Notes: generated from the sequence alone by a model not told the origin. A stretch of 64,000 nt of DNA from Macrosoma leucophasiata (GCA_036365455.1 JAWQUS010000017.1:7502001-7566000), one strand, 5' to 3'. Shown: positions 34,137 through 44,895, counted from the stretch's first letter. Numbers and translations are program-made.

Positions 34137-34400
34137 ACTGGTGGTAGAGGCACCACCGCATTACCTTATATACTTGCCGCTAAATGTTCAGTTCTATCGT
34201 GTTCCGGTCAGGTGGTAATGTACGGCCCTATAATTCCCGCACAGAGGCATAACACCTTAGGCCTCAGGAGTGGCAACGCATCTGCACTTTGATTTTGGTC
34301 TTTGTGTGGGTGTTTATAGGCTGCAGTCATCACTTAACATCAACGTGAACTGCATGCTAGTTTGCATTATAAAAAAAATCATTACATAAAGAAAAAAAAA
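34137..34400 (+). mobile_element. Family A, with 5' deletion
   Basis: ACTGGTGGTAGAG joins directly to GCACCACCGCATTACC, so the inverted GAGCTC hairpin region is gone. The rest is standard. A double A-rich tail suggests slippage. Confidence 0.88.
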
Positions 34401-34404
34401 TAGA

Positions 34405-34600
34405 TTGGATACCGGGAACAAACAGCCGGTTCCGTTTTTAATTTTTTTTTTGACAAATATTTTGTATGATTTTTTCACGTCAGCTGTCATGTTACTATGG
34501 GAAAGTGCAGGTCATTGTATGCAAAAATCTGGAACCATGCTAGCAAGGGGAATGTCCAGTCTAGTACTTTTGTACGTATAGGTCAATGTATATTTCTGAT
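34405..34600 (+). repeat. Interspersed repeat I, copy 3
   Basis: AACAGCCGGTTCCGTTTTTA, CACGTCAGCTGTCATGTTAC, TATGGGAAAGTG and TCTAGTACTTTTGTACGTAT match copy 2 in order. Confidence 0.65.
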
Positions 34601-34617
34601 TTTATTTAGAACTCAAC

Positions 34618-34925
34618 TGCCTCGGTTGCCTAGTGGTAGCAGGCCACTACTACTACGCTGAGGGTTCGAATCCCGGGAAGGGGGTTATCAGAGATAATGG
34701 ACTTAAGTCCTTTATCTCTGGTTCTGTTGGGATTTTTCCATTTTCTGGAAATATCCCAGTACCTCGAAGTTTGGTAATGTGCCCGGAGATGTCAACAGGC
34801 TCGCCACCTGTTACATGGGCCAAAACGTAACCGGCTAATCGTGGGTGTTTACATGTATGATTGAATGCATGCATTTACCTCTGCCTACCCCTTCGGGGAT
34901 TACAGGCGTGAAGTTACGAAGTTAC
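34618..34925 (+). mobile_element. tRNA-derived SINE (family D), full-length
   Basis: TGCCTCGGTTGCCTAGTGGT head, GGGTTCGAATCCCGGG B box, full body, CCTTCGGGGATTACAGGCGT end. Confidence 0.92.
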
Positions 34926-34976
34926 GTTTTAATTAGAACTTTCTTCTATACGCTGAATGTGTTACTTTTGAAACTT

Positions 34977-35208
34977 ATTTTTTTGTCATGAAGTGGCTAA
35001 CAAGCGTTCAGTATACGTTGATGGTAAGTAAATACTCAAGCCTAATATCTAAGCTCGAATTATTATTGTACCAGAATCTTCTGGGCCGTACATTATACTA
35101 CTTGACTGGAACACAATAGCGTTAAACACTTCTATTTGAGACAAGTATATTAGGTAATGCGGTGGTTCCTACGCCCGCGAGCTCCTTCACTGGAGCTCTA
35201 CCACCAGT
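34977..35208 (-). mobile_element. Family A, diverged
   Basis: Ends GTCATGAAGTGGCTAACAAG and GGAGCTCTACCACCAG, with about 50 bases lost in the middle. Confidence 0.85.
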
Positions 35209-35340
35209 CATTATCATTCTGCACTCCTTTTCTATGTCAACTTTATTTTATTACTCTCTCAAATTTTGTAATCTACTGTCAACTTAATTTTCGTAAAAGG
35301 GGTTACAAAGTTTTTGCTTCACGTATCAATAGGTATATAC

Positions 35341-35643
35341 ATCATCATCATTTCAGCCAAAATACGTCCACTGCTGAACAAAAGCCTCCCCCAAAGAATT
35401 CCACAACGAACGGTCCTGGGCCGCCCCCATCCAGCGATTGCCCGCGACCTTCACCAGGTCGTCGGTCCATCTTGTGGGAGGCCTGCCTACGCTTCGCTTT
35501 CCGGTACGCGGTCGCCACTCGAGAACTGCTCTGCCCCAACGGCCGTCGGTTCGTCGAGCTATGTGCCCTGCCCACTGCCACTTGAGTCTCGCTAGTCGGT
35601 GAGCTATGTATAGGTATATACTGGCTTTGCAAACTTCGTTCAA
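35341..35643 (-). pseudogene. RTE-clade LINE, C-terminal fragment
   Basis: The minus frame to the stop near 35353 encodes RLARLKWQWAGHIARRTDGR, WGRAVLEWRPRTG, GRPPTRWTDDLVKVAGNRW and a terminal FVQQW. It is colinear with the 17.3-17.7-kb fragment and clearly the same family, though not the same copy. 5' truncation falls just before RLARLKWQW, about residue 15 of the frame. A (ATG)n-type tail at 35341-35350 is the RTE 3' end. It carries no reverse transcriptase core and cannot be active. Confidence 0.9.
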
Positions 35644-35867
35644 ACTGCGACTCCTAAATTAATAGCTTTATTCAAAACGCCTATTCGTAAATATTATTTA
35701 ATCAAAACTTAATTAATTTGCCCCTTGCTAAATACGGTTCTAATTTAGTTACAAACATAAAGGTTTCGGTCAGTCAAACATACACCCACGACATATCCTC
35801 CAGTAAGTTATGTCGCTAAGTTTACTGTTCAATTGAACAACATTGTATACACGTAGTATAGTAAATT

Positions 35868-36136
35868 TATACAAATAAATAAAATTGGAGTGTCTGTTTG
35901 TAATATTAAAATAACCGCTTTTTACTAAATGCATATGTGTCTATACACGGTACATACCTATACCAAAACATTTTTTTTTACATACGATTTTGACGGGACT
36001 TTCACTGCCAGATAGCTGATGTAATAAGGAGTAACTTCGGCTTTCTACTTTTATACAAGCTGCCCCCTCGACATCCTCTGGGTAGATACTGAACAATCAT
36101 ACATTCTCATGCGGACGGAGTCGCGGGCACAGCTAG
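35868..36136 (+). mobile_element. Helitron, same family as 26.4 kb
   Basis: TACAAATAAATAAAATTGGA start region, CGGACGGAGTCGCGGGCACA and GCTAG|T end. The internal CAAGCTGCCCCCTCGACATC is the decayed equivalent of the inverted 3'-like end in the 26.4-kb copy. The (CTGT)n tract is missing here. Confidence 0.75.
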
Positions 36137-36786
36137 TATTACATATTTGGAGTTTACTCCTTTAGAAACGATTCATTATATTAAAATTAAATTGCAATTC
36201 ATTATTTTTCGTCTTCTGTGTTAATCAGGCAAGACATGACTTCTACATTTATGACTTAGGTCATATTTTATTGATATGCAAAGCTTTGCATGCCTAAGTA
36301 AATACTTACATGCATGCAAGATACAGCTATTTACTTATCGTCAAAGAACTGAAAACCCATTTGCCGGGGTTTTAATAACTAGAGTGAAACTAATTTTTTA
36401 ACATTTAGGTAAAAGGTAGGTAATTTGTACCCGTAAATGAACGTGAACATCCAAAGCTTGTATTTGAAATCTGTATTTAATCATAATTTTACTTTGACTC
36501 AACTCACGCAAACAGTTTCAGTTGGCATAAAGGATTTGTTCATAGATTTCCCCGAATGCGGTCATTTTCCCGCCAAACAAACACGGTATGCGGATGGTTT
36601 TATCATTTCGTAAATTAGTTTCACAGAAACTGCTGAACGAATCCGTAATAACTCTCACAAAAGCAAAAAACGAACGCCTCAGAGCACACACACTGGTATT
36701 TCAAAAATTTATCTAATCATAAATTTATCTGAATTCAGACCCATTACTTAAAATTGTAGTTATGATAACGAACCACAAAATTACGT
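36137..36786. other. Spacer, no gene seen
   Basis: AT-rich, no repeat family recognised. Confidence 0.35.
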
Positions 36787-37020
36787 ATGTACATAATATG
36801 TATCTTCACCCTAAGTCCCTAACGGAGTAGGCAGAGAGTGTGGAGCGCCAGATATCCCTGGTCCTAACACACCTCTCGTGCTTCTTCCACTTTCATCATT
36901 CTCTTCATAGGTACATGCACGCCGATTTCTAAGACTCCCTCAAACAGTACTCAACCTATTTGATCAAGGTAGATCAGTCTTGGTCTTCTTGGGCCTCTAC
37001 AACAAAATGAGGTCAGCAGT
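36787..37020 (+). repeat. Interspersed repeat E, most complete copy
   Basis: TATCTTCACCCTAAGTCCCT, GGAGTAGGCAGAGAGTGTGG, AGCGCCAGATATCCCTGGTC, CATCATTCTCTTCATAGGTA, CAACCTATTTGATCAAGGTA and GTCTTGGTCTTCTTGGGCC in order. It defines the ~230-bp family. Confidence 0.7.
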
Positions 37021-37304
37021 AAAATAACAGTGTCAGAATCTATTTCCGGTTTGTCCGATCAATAACGACCTGCACTAAATACATTGTGACTTTTAGTAAG
37101 TTGGCCTAAAAATAATAAAACATTCGGGCAGGAACATTGGCGCTGTACACATAAAAAATGCATAAGTATACATCACGCGAAGTGTTTAAAGCGTGTTGCG
37201 GTGACATACAGAATCGAAAAACGAATGACGTATGAAAAATGTTAAAAATAAATTCTATTTCAGTTTTGGAATGGAAAACGTCGATTAATGTGAGCTTTTT
37301 TTAT

Positions 37305-37772
37305 GGGTGCCAACACAAAACTGCGATGCGATGCGACGCCGCATCGCAGGAACTTGCGATGCGAATTGCTGCGATGCGATTTTGGGCGTCCACACAAAAC
37401 TGCGATGCGATGCGACGCCGCATCGTAGGAACTTGCGATGCGAATTGCTTCGATGCAATTTTGGGCGTCTACACAAAACTGCGATGCGATGCGATGCCGC
37501 ATCGTAGGAACTTACGATGCGAATTGCTGCGATGCGATTTTGGGCGTCTACACAAAACTGCGATGCGATGCGACGCGGCATCGCAGGAACTTGGTATGCG
37601 AATTACTCCGATTCTATCTTGGGAGTCCTCACGAAACTACGATGCGATGCGACGCCGCATCGCAGGCACTAGCGATCCGGTTTGCTGCGATGCGATTTTG
37701 TCTGACATTTTGCAAGTATGGTCACTTGAATCGCATCGCAGCGATTCACATAGCAGTTTTGTGTTGGCACCC
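37305..37772. mobile_element. TIR element made of 79-bp minisatellite
   Basis: Terminal inverted repeats are a perfect 20 bp: 37305-37324 (GGGTGCCAACACAAAACTGC) against 37753-37772. The interior is five head-to-tail copies starting at 37304, 37383, 37462, 37541 and 37620, exactly 79 bp apart, each rich in GCGATGCG/CGCATCGC that can self-pair. Because 79 is not a multiple of three, each frame passes through all phases and long open frames arise on both strands (the longest 37239-37817, 192 codons, Cys/Arg-rich). I do not regard them as coding. No clear target-site duplication is visible. GGGTGCC termini recall hAT-type ends, but that is weak. Confidence 0.85.
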
Positions 37773-38089
37773 TCAGTCATGAATGTGAAATGCAGTAAAT
37801 ACAGTTCACATCGATAGTAAGAGAACACAATAGCCCTTAAACACCTACATAAAGTCCATAGATTTAAATGTTAATAGTAGAGGAGCCCAAAAGGGGATTT
37901 TTGAATTTACTCGAGCATAACACAAACAATTTATGTGATACCAAGTACCCTTTTAGGACAGCTGCCCTGGGTGCGTCCCTATTTAGACAGTTCAGATTTA
38001 GTAGAGATACTTAACAGAGTGCAAGGTGTCCCTCGTATCTTAATATGACGCGTTTGAGTAAATACAAAAATACCCTCTACTATAATGTA

Positions 38090-38371
38090 CTGGTGGTAGA
38101 GCTCCAGTGACAGAACTCGCGGGCATAGGCACCACCGCATTACCTCATATACTTGGCGCTAAATGGTGGTGTTTAGCACTATCGTGTTCCGATCAGGTGG
38201 TAATATACGGCACTGTAATTTCCGGCACAGAGGCATAACACCTTAGGCCTCAGGAGTGGTAACGCATCTGCATTTTGACCTTGGTCTTAGTGTAAGTGTC
38301 TATAGGCTGCAGTCATCACTTGACATCAATGTGAACTGCATGCTTGTTTGCCGTTTCCATAACATAAAAAA
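38090..38371 (+). mobile_element. Family A, full-length
   Basis: CTGGTGGTAGAGCTCCAGTG to CCATAACATAAAAAA. A reversed fragment of the middle (GCGTTGCCACTCCTGAAGCC) follows at 38372-38430. Confidence 0.9.
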
Positions 38372-38589
38372 TGCGTTGCCACTCCTGAAGCCTAAGTTTT
38401 TGTGTCTGTGTTCGGAAATTACGGGGTAATACCCCGCATATTAAAGCGCACAGCATTACCATATCTACCTTCCTCCTATCGTGTTCCAGATAGAGAAAAC
38501 AACTTCACTTAAAGAGCAAAGCACTTTTGAAATATTTAGAAGTTCGACCAAAGATCTTTAAGTTAGAGAAAACAAATTCAAGGAAGGCT

Positions 38590-38682
38590 CACGGGTGGCA
38601 ACGTTTTTTAAACTCTGCTGCAGTATTTATTTACCATCAATGATAACCACATGTTAGTTTGCCACCATAATAAAATAAACGA
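38590..38682 (+). mobile_element. Family A relic, 3' end
   Basis: GGGTGGCAACG, TACCATCAATGATAACCACA and AGTTTGCCACCATAATAAAA keep family A order but are highly diverged. Confidence 0.45.
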
Positions 38683-39329
38683 CGAAACGGTCGCCTCTAT
38701 TTTCAGTGGTCACGGAATAATAAACATACGTGAGATAAATCCGAACGAATTGTTTAATTTCAATGAATACGGATCGCAAAATGCTAAGAAACCGGTCCCA
38801 TGTTTACTGGACCAGAAATAAACCATGACCGGCCACAGAAGTCAGGAGCAATGCATCTATATCGAAACTTCTGGGTTTTAGTGAGCAGTAAAATGTTTTA
38901 TGCATGACCAGTTACTTTTATTTGAGCTTAAAATTGCAGAACTAACGGCTGTACACAAACAGATACAAGTATTCGGGATTCAAAATTCGTATGCTCTGAT
39001 ATTTTTTTTCTCTGCTCCTAATTAATATTAAATAAACCATAAAATCCAAAAGACTACAGATAGAATTACACCATTCAAACTTTTAAAATATTTTTAGTTA
39101 TTCTAAATGAATCCAAACATTCCTGTGAAATTGTCCGGAAAGATATCAGTCAGTGTCAACCCACTTTAAAAGTTCAGCTGGCGTTGTACACTGTTTCAAT
39201 GTTAATATACAGATATGAGACAGATAAAAATGATTAGGTAATGCTTGTAATTATGAATCATTGTAGGTATAATTTACACAAAATATGAAAATACCTCGTG
39301 GCTAGTGTATATCGTAAGCGATTTACTCG
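38683..39329. other. Spacer, no gene seen
   Basis: Unrecognised AT-rich DNA. Confidence 0.35.
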
Positions 39330-39625
39330 GTTAAGCGATTTGGGCGCGGTCGGGAGTGTGATAGGTGACCGCTAGTGACAAATTAAAATTCGCGTTTCCG
39401 TTCTTCGGTGGGCACGTTAAGCCGTCGGTCCCGATTGCTATCGATAGATAGCGGTCGTTAATCTTTGTCGGCGGCCTTATGCTGTCGAATGTTTGTGTAA
39501 CAACCCGTATCTCCACCAACTCGCATTGGAGCAACGTGGTGGAGTAAGCTCCAGTTCTCCCCCCAAAAATGGGAGAGACTCGTGCCCAGCAGTGGGACGG
39601 ATAATGGGTTGCCATTATTATTATG
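39330..39625 (+). mobile_element. LINE 3'-end repeat F, longest copy
   Basis: ATTTGGGCGCGGTCGGGAGT, GGGCACGTTAAGCCGTCGGT, CTCCACCAACTCGCATTGGA, and the terminal CTCGTGCCCAGCAGTGGGAC with GGTTGCC(ATT)n. The ATT-repeat tail fits a simple-repeat 3' end. No coding frame remains. Confidence 0.8.
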
Positions 39626-39881
39626 AAAATACCTTACTTTTAAGGATTGATCAACTATACTCACACTTAACAGGTACCTGTGAGACCAGCGATAAGTATC
39701 ATAAAGGCCGCTAATAGGAAAATGCATGAAAATTGAGGGCTAGTACAAAGTTGCGTGTCTTGGTTACTTTATGAGGTAATTTAAAACCGCTGGAGACTCG
39801 GTAATGAATGAGTTATGTGGCCTACGTGTTCTTTGTACTTAATTTTGTAGGCAAAAATCGTATACTTAGTTAAAACATTAT

Positions 39882-39998
39882 TTTATGTAATGAAGGTGGC
39901 AAACAAGCATGCAGTTCACATCGATGTTAAGCGATGACTGCAGCCTATAGACACCCACACAAAGACCAGAGGTCAAAATGCAGATGCGTTGCCACCCG
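39882..39998 (-). mobile_element. Family A, 3' fragment
   Basis: TTTTATGTAATGAAGGTGGC through CAGATGCGTTGCCACCC, then abrupt loss of similarity. Confidence 0.85.
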
Positions 39999-40167
39999 TC
40001 GACAACGATTGGACGCCGTAAAACGAGGCAGTGCTGGTCGGTTGCCAGAGGGCTGTAGTGAGCTATGACCCTTATCCGTAAAATAGTTTTTTTTTCAATG
40101 AATGTGGCTCGGCCTTTACCACTTGCCCGTAGTTGATGGCGTCGGGACGTGAGCATCGCCCTCTAGT

Positions 40168-40338
40168 TTTTTTTTTAATGTTATGGAAGTGGCAAACAAG
40201 CATGCATTTTACATTGATGTTAAGTGATGACTGCAGCCTATAGACACCCACACAAAAACTAAGGTCAAAATGCAGATGCGTTACCACTCCTGATGCCTAA
40301 GGTGTTATGCCTCTGTGCCGGCAATTACAGGCCCGTTT
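40168..40338 (-). mobile_element. Family A, 3' half
   Basis: A T-tract, ATGTTATGGAAGTGGCAAA, continuing to GCCGGCAATTACAGGCCCGT. It is separated from the previous fragment by about 170 bp of unrelated GC-balanced sequence. Confidence 0.85.
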
Positions 40339-40433
40339 CTAGTGGAAGACAATTCTTCCGCTAGTGCATTCAGTCAACCGAACAATGGCAGTCAAACCAT
40401 TACAATAGGACGGTAATAAATACAAAACCGGTC

Positions 40434-41280
40434 AAGTGCGTGTCGGGCCACGCGCAGTATAGGTAGAGAATATGTAATAATACTACGTATAGAATGGACA
40501 CTTCGACGTCCCGCCCGATTTGTCCGCATCACTCAACTCCTTCCCCTCTTATGGGCGACGGTTGGTATTTTGTACGTGCTACGCACACAGATGCGCATGT
40601 TAATACCGTCACTGATTGATGTCTGTGTAATAGAAACCAAATTAAGCGTTTGTATGGAATTTTGGCAGAGTGTCCGCGGTTTGGTATAGGGTTCATTAGT
40701 TACACACTAAGAGATGTAATGAAAAAAAATATATATTTTCTATGGAGTTATTCGAAATTTTCGAGTAAAATACATTTGGTCGACTTTTACTCGCAAACTT
40801 GTAAAGCCAACTTAAGTGTGATAGTTTGCCTTTTAATTTCATTATAAATATCTACTTTTGCCGTAACGTACTACTTCTACTTCTTACAACAACCGTTTAG
40901 TTGGAAGGGGGGAGGGAGACGGGACACTGGACTCTAACGAAAATTTGCACCTTAAAGCTTAATAAATCACAAACAGTTAACTAAATCAAAAAATGATGTT
41001 CAGACATCCGTCACATTTTTAAAAGACCGATCCAACGATGCCGCACACTATATCAAAAACAAAAAAAAATATCCGTGCGTTACATGTAGGTGAGGTTACC
41101 CTAAATAATTTTTTTTTTCATGTTTTATTCTACTACTTTGTCGGCGTGATTAAGGTGTATACTTGTGCCAAATTTCAAGTCTCTAGTGCCAATAGTTTTT
41201 ACACTAAACCGCGGACGGACAGACAGACAGACGGACATGGCGAAACTATAAGGGTTCCTTGTTTACTACGGAACCCTCAA
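40434..41280 (+). mobile_element. Family G element, copy 1, with nested insertion
   Basis: ACCGGTCAAGTGCGTGTCGG start, TCGAAATTTTCGAGTAAAAT, TTTGTCGGCGTGATTAAGGT, (GACA)n at 41216-41232, TACTACGGAACCCTCAAAA end. Compared with the 50-kb copy it has 227 extra bases at 40464-40690, flanked by GTATAGG direct repeats. Confidence 0.8.
40464..40690. mobile_element. Unclassified insertion with 7-bp TSD
   Basis: The target GTATAGG occurs at 40457-40463 and again at 40684-40690, and the interrupted family G sequence resumes exactly after it. Near the ends, GAATGGACACT and AGAGTGTCCGC are partly inverted. No coding capacity. Confidence 0.65.
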
Positions 41281-41377
41281 AATAGAGAGACGATGATGAC
41301 TATAAGCATTGTATGTGTGTATAATATGTGCTTACCAATACATAAATCAGAAACATTTTATTCGTACGCTCTTCTTA

Positions 41378-43882
41378 TCTATACATATAATAAAGCAGTA
41401 AAACCCGCGTGTCTGTACATTGTATATATTTACGAAAAACGAATTGGGGGCGATGTTAAATTAGTATTAGAACACTTTTCAATTATTTTTAATTTTATTG
41501 TCTGTCTGTTTGTCTGTTTGTCCCTTTGTCCAGGCTAATCTCCGAAGATACTGGACGGATTCGAATGAAACTTTTTGTGGTGTATAGGTTCTAAGCCTGG
41601 CCAACATTTAGACTACTTTTTGCTGCGGGAAAATCCCTCATTCCCACGGGAATCTCTACATTTAATAAAATCGTAGGAAAGTTAAAACTACATTGAATAT
41701 ATTTTAAAAGAATACTTGGGACGTGATCTACAATAGAAATCGAGGCCAAAAATACAGTTTTCTGATTTCTTATCTGTTTGTCTGTATGTATGTTCGGGCT
41801 AAACTAAAAAAGTACCTACTAATGGTACCTGTTAGTAATATTCATGCAAAATTTGAAGTCATCGATATCTCAGTGGTTCTGTTGTCGCTGTTTGAAGTAA
41901 ATTTTGCATGAATATTACTAACAGGTCCGGGCAACATATAGGCTACATATTGTCACGCTAACTCCTACGGGGGAAGAGCTGTAAATCTTTGAAATCGTAG
42001 GAAAGTCAAAACTGTACATTGATTTTTTTTGTTATAAAGAATACTTGGGGCGTGATCTACTATCGATATCGAAGCCAAATATAGTTTTTGTTTTGTCTGT
42101 TGTTGTTTGTCTGTATGTATGTGCGAGCTAAACTCAAAAAGAAATGGATTTTTATGGATTTACTTCAAATTTTGCATGAATATCCGAGAATTTACAAGGA
42201 CACCGCATTGGGTAAGGTTTATAGGTACCGTGCATCCAAATAATGGCGAAAGCTATTTCCTGCGGTTGTTACTTCACATGGTCCGAGGCCCAACGTATTT
42301 CACTTTTCTGAGGACATTTGATGGCGTGGAGTATCCCACTTACCGCGCAGCCTGCGTAGCACGTCACCTTCTCGACGGTTACCAAAACTGGGATTACACC
42401 CTCGCGGAGGCAAGCGTCAGTGACGGAGAAATATCGCCATCATCTGTCTGAAAATTTTCTACGAGCTTTGAGACACGTGCTATTGGAGACGAAGTCGAAG
42501 TAACTAATGGACGCATGCTGAACACCTGTATTAGTTCATTTCAAGATGTGGTCATTTCCACCACCGATTGAACTATCGAATATGGGTTACAAGCTCCCTA
42601 AACCATCACCGCATCAAGACCGTAGAAATTGGGAGTATAACGCTGAGACAAATTACGATCCGGTCGAAATGACCATGTCGCTTTGTTCTTTTCAGAGCAA
42701 AAACAAATTTATCATACCATCCTTGAAAGCGTTGGGCAAAACCAGGGTAAAATGTTTTTCTCCTGGTTTTTGGATGCTCCTGGTGGAACAGGAAAAACAT
42801 TTGTTATCACTGGCATACTTGCAGAGGTCAAGAGGCAAGGCAAAATTGCTGTTGTTGTAGCATCGTGGGGAATTGCTGCCACACTGCTTCCGGATAGCGA
42901 GACAGTACATGCCATTTTTAAAATTCCCTTATATTTAGAGAGCGCCGAAATGACTATTTTTGGTGTGTCATGTAACAGTGATAAGGAACACGTGCTCAAG
43001 GATTGCTCTCTGATTATATGGGATGAGTGTACGATGGCCAATAGAAAGGCAGTTGAGGCCGTGGATAGAACCCTGCAGGACAGGAACGAACATTTGAGTG
43101 GGTGGTGTCACATTAGTGTTCACTGACGATTTCCGGCAAACGCTTCCCGTGGTGACGCGAAAATCGAGGGCTGACGAGATGAATGCTTTGTTGAAACGAT
43201 CTGAACGAGTTCGCACCTACGCTGCGCTTGACCATTAATATAAGAGCTCGGATCGACGAAAATGCACGTGTTCAAGAATTTTCCGATGTCCTTCTAAGTC
43301 TTCTCGGAAGCACTCTACCATAAGAGAGAGAGGTGGATAGGTGGTATTTCCAGAGTCTCTCGACAGAGATGTATCCAGGTGAGAAGAACTCATTCTCGGT
43401 GTCTACGGGGACATTAGTTGTATACCGCACAAGCAGAATACGACGTTTTGGATGTGTAAGCGGGCCATTTTGACGGCCAAAAATGGCGGGACGAGTTGCT
43501 TCTCACACGAGCAACTGTACGTCGCTTGCTACTGCGTCACCAGTCCTGACTCTCTTTGCATTTTGGCTCTCGGCAGAATAACTACCAACGTAGTTTATAG
43601 GAAAGTGTCGTAAGGTTTGATACCTTTGTACGTATTTTTACTCTTTTGTGTCCGGGAATATATTCCTGCAATATTTTGTCTATTTCCTTCAGTCACATCT
43701 TATGACTGAACTCAGCAGGATTCCCATAGGACTCCCTTCACTTGCTTCGCTTGCAATAAAACTTATACTTTTAATTTAATACTATTTTAAAAGTTGTTTG
43801 CATATAATGCTAAAGTGACACTGGCATGGTATGTTTGGTGCTGTAGAGCCTTTACGCAGACGACGTTGCGGACAGCTGCTAG
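41378..43882 (+). mobile_element. Autonomous-type Helitron relic, ~2.5 kb
   Basis: 5' end A|TCTATACATATAATAAAG and 3' end GACGTTGCGGACAGCTGCTAG|T enclose a broken Helitron helicase. The A|T target and CTAG terminus hold at both ends. The 5' 700 bp contain a ~340-bp direct repeat (AATACTTGGGACGTGATCTA near 41710 and AATACTTGGGGCGTGATCTA near 42045) and a perfect 27-bp-arm inverted repeat at 41827-41853/41900-41926. No Rep/HUH nickase motif was found, so the N-terminal half of the protein is deleted. Confidence 0.8.
42107..43240 (+). pseudogene. Helitron helicase (PIF1-like), frameshifted
   Basis: The family is the RepHel protein of Helitrons, whose C-terminal PIF1/SF1B helicase drives rolling-circle transposition. 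Only helicase-side sequence is present. The first frame (to 42451) has YFLRLLLHMVRGPTYFTFLR, DGVEYPTYRAACVARHLLDG, a block that precedes the helicase. A second frame (42683-43126) carries Walker A GGTGKTF (residues 34-40) and Walker B LIIWDEC (residues 110-116). After a frameshift near 43105 the reading continues GGVTLVFTDDFRQTLPVVTR, helicase motif III with D replacing the usual G before DFRQ. At least two frameshifts and several stops make it non-functional. The rest of the helicase after ...RTYAALDH is unreadable. Confidence 0.88.
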
Positions 43883-44190
43883 TCTATCATATTTTAACGA
43901 AAAATCTTCAAATAAGGTTCTTCTTGAGATTACGTAAACGGGAATATAAAAATTACATAAGACGAAAATGGTAACATTTTGCAGTATAAGCTAAGACGTT
44001 GAGCGGCAATGAGGATATAAATTAAAATTATTTCCTTTCCTTCTCTTCATGAGGTAAAATTATTTTCATTCCGGTAATATGAAAATGTTTGAGTGTTGTC
44101 GTTGCATGCCCATCTATTTTTCTTTGTGAAAATAAAATAAACAGTTGAAATTCTTAACGTCACTGTTGACTATTCAATAATTACTTTTTC
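43883..44190. other. Spacer, no gene seen
   Basis: Unrecognised AT-rich sequence between Helitron and SINE. Confidence 0.35.
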
Positions 44191-44466
44191 GTAACGTAAC
44201 TTCACGCCTGTAATCCCTGACCGGTTAGGTAAATGCGTGCATTCTAGCATACATGCAAACACTCATGATTCGTCGGTTACGTTTTTGGCCCATGTAACAT
44301 GTGACGATCCTTTTGACATCCCCGGGCACATTACCAAACTCCGAGGTACTGGGAAACTTCCAGAAAATGGAAAAATTCCAATACAACCAGAGACAAATTA
44401 TTTTACACCGTTATCTATAGCCTTCGACTCAGGAATCGAACTACTACCACTAGACTTCTGAGGCAG
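44191..44466 (-). mobile_element. tRNA-derived SINE (family D), diverged
   Basis: The minus strand begins CTGCCTCAGAAGTCTAGTGG and ends GATTACAGGCGTGAAGTTAC. The tRNA head is shortened by about 35 bases around the ACTACTACTACG part and B box. Confidence 0.85.
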
Positions 44467-44590
44467 TTTAATAACTAGTTATAGCAAAATAAAAATCCAA
44501 CAAAATAAAAAAATAAATGAAATCTAAGCACGGGGGACGCTCTGGGAGATAAAATATTATAGTATTTTGTTTATTCTAAATTTTTTTTTT

Positions 44591-44866
44591 GGTGGTAGAG
44601 CTCCAGTGACTGAGCTGGCGGGCGTAGGCACCACCGCATTACCTAATATATTTGCCGCTAAATGGTAGTGTTCAGCACTATCGTGTTCCGGTCAGGTGGT
44701 AATGTACGGCCCTGTAATTTCCGGCATAACACTTTAGGCTTCAGGAGTGGTAACGCATCTGCATTTCGACCTTAGTCTTTGTGTGGGTGTCTATAGGCTG
44801 CAGTCTGCTTAACATCAATGTGACCGGCATGCTAGTTTGCCACATCCATAACATAAAGAAAAAATA
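44591..44866 (+). mobile_element. Family A, full-length
   Basis: GGTGGTAGAGCTCCAGTGAC to CCATAACATAAAG, preceded by a T9 run. Two small deletions, at CACAGAGGC and GTCATCA. Confidence 0.9.
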
Positions 44867-44895
44867 TTTATTGTGTGTTTTTTAAAGTATTTCTT

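Noticed and set aside
37239..37817. 192-codon Cys/Arg-rich frame, plus overlapping frames on both strands
   Set aside because: Produced by a 79-bp repeat without stops, which rotates through all frames. Composition follows the repeat, not a protein.
41038..41538. 166-codon plus frame
   Set aside because: Runs from the end of a non-coding family G element, through spacer, into the Helitron 5' end; a chimera by chance.
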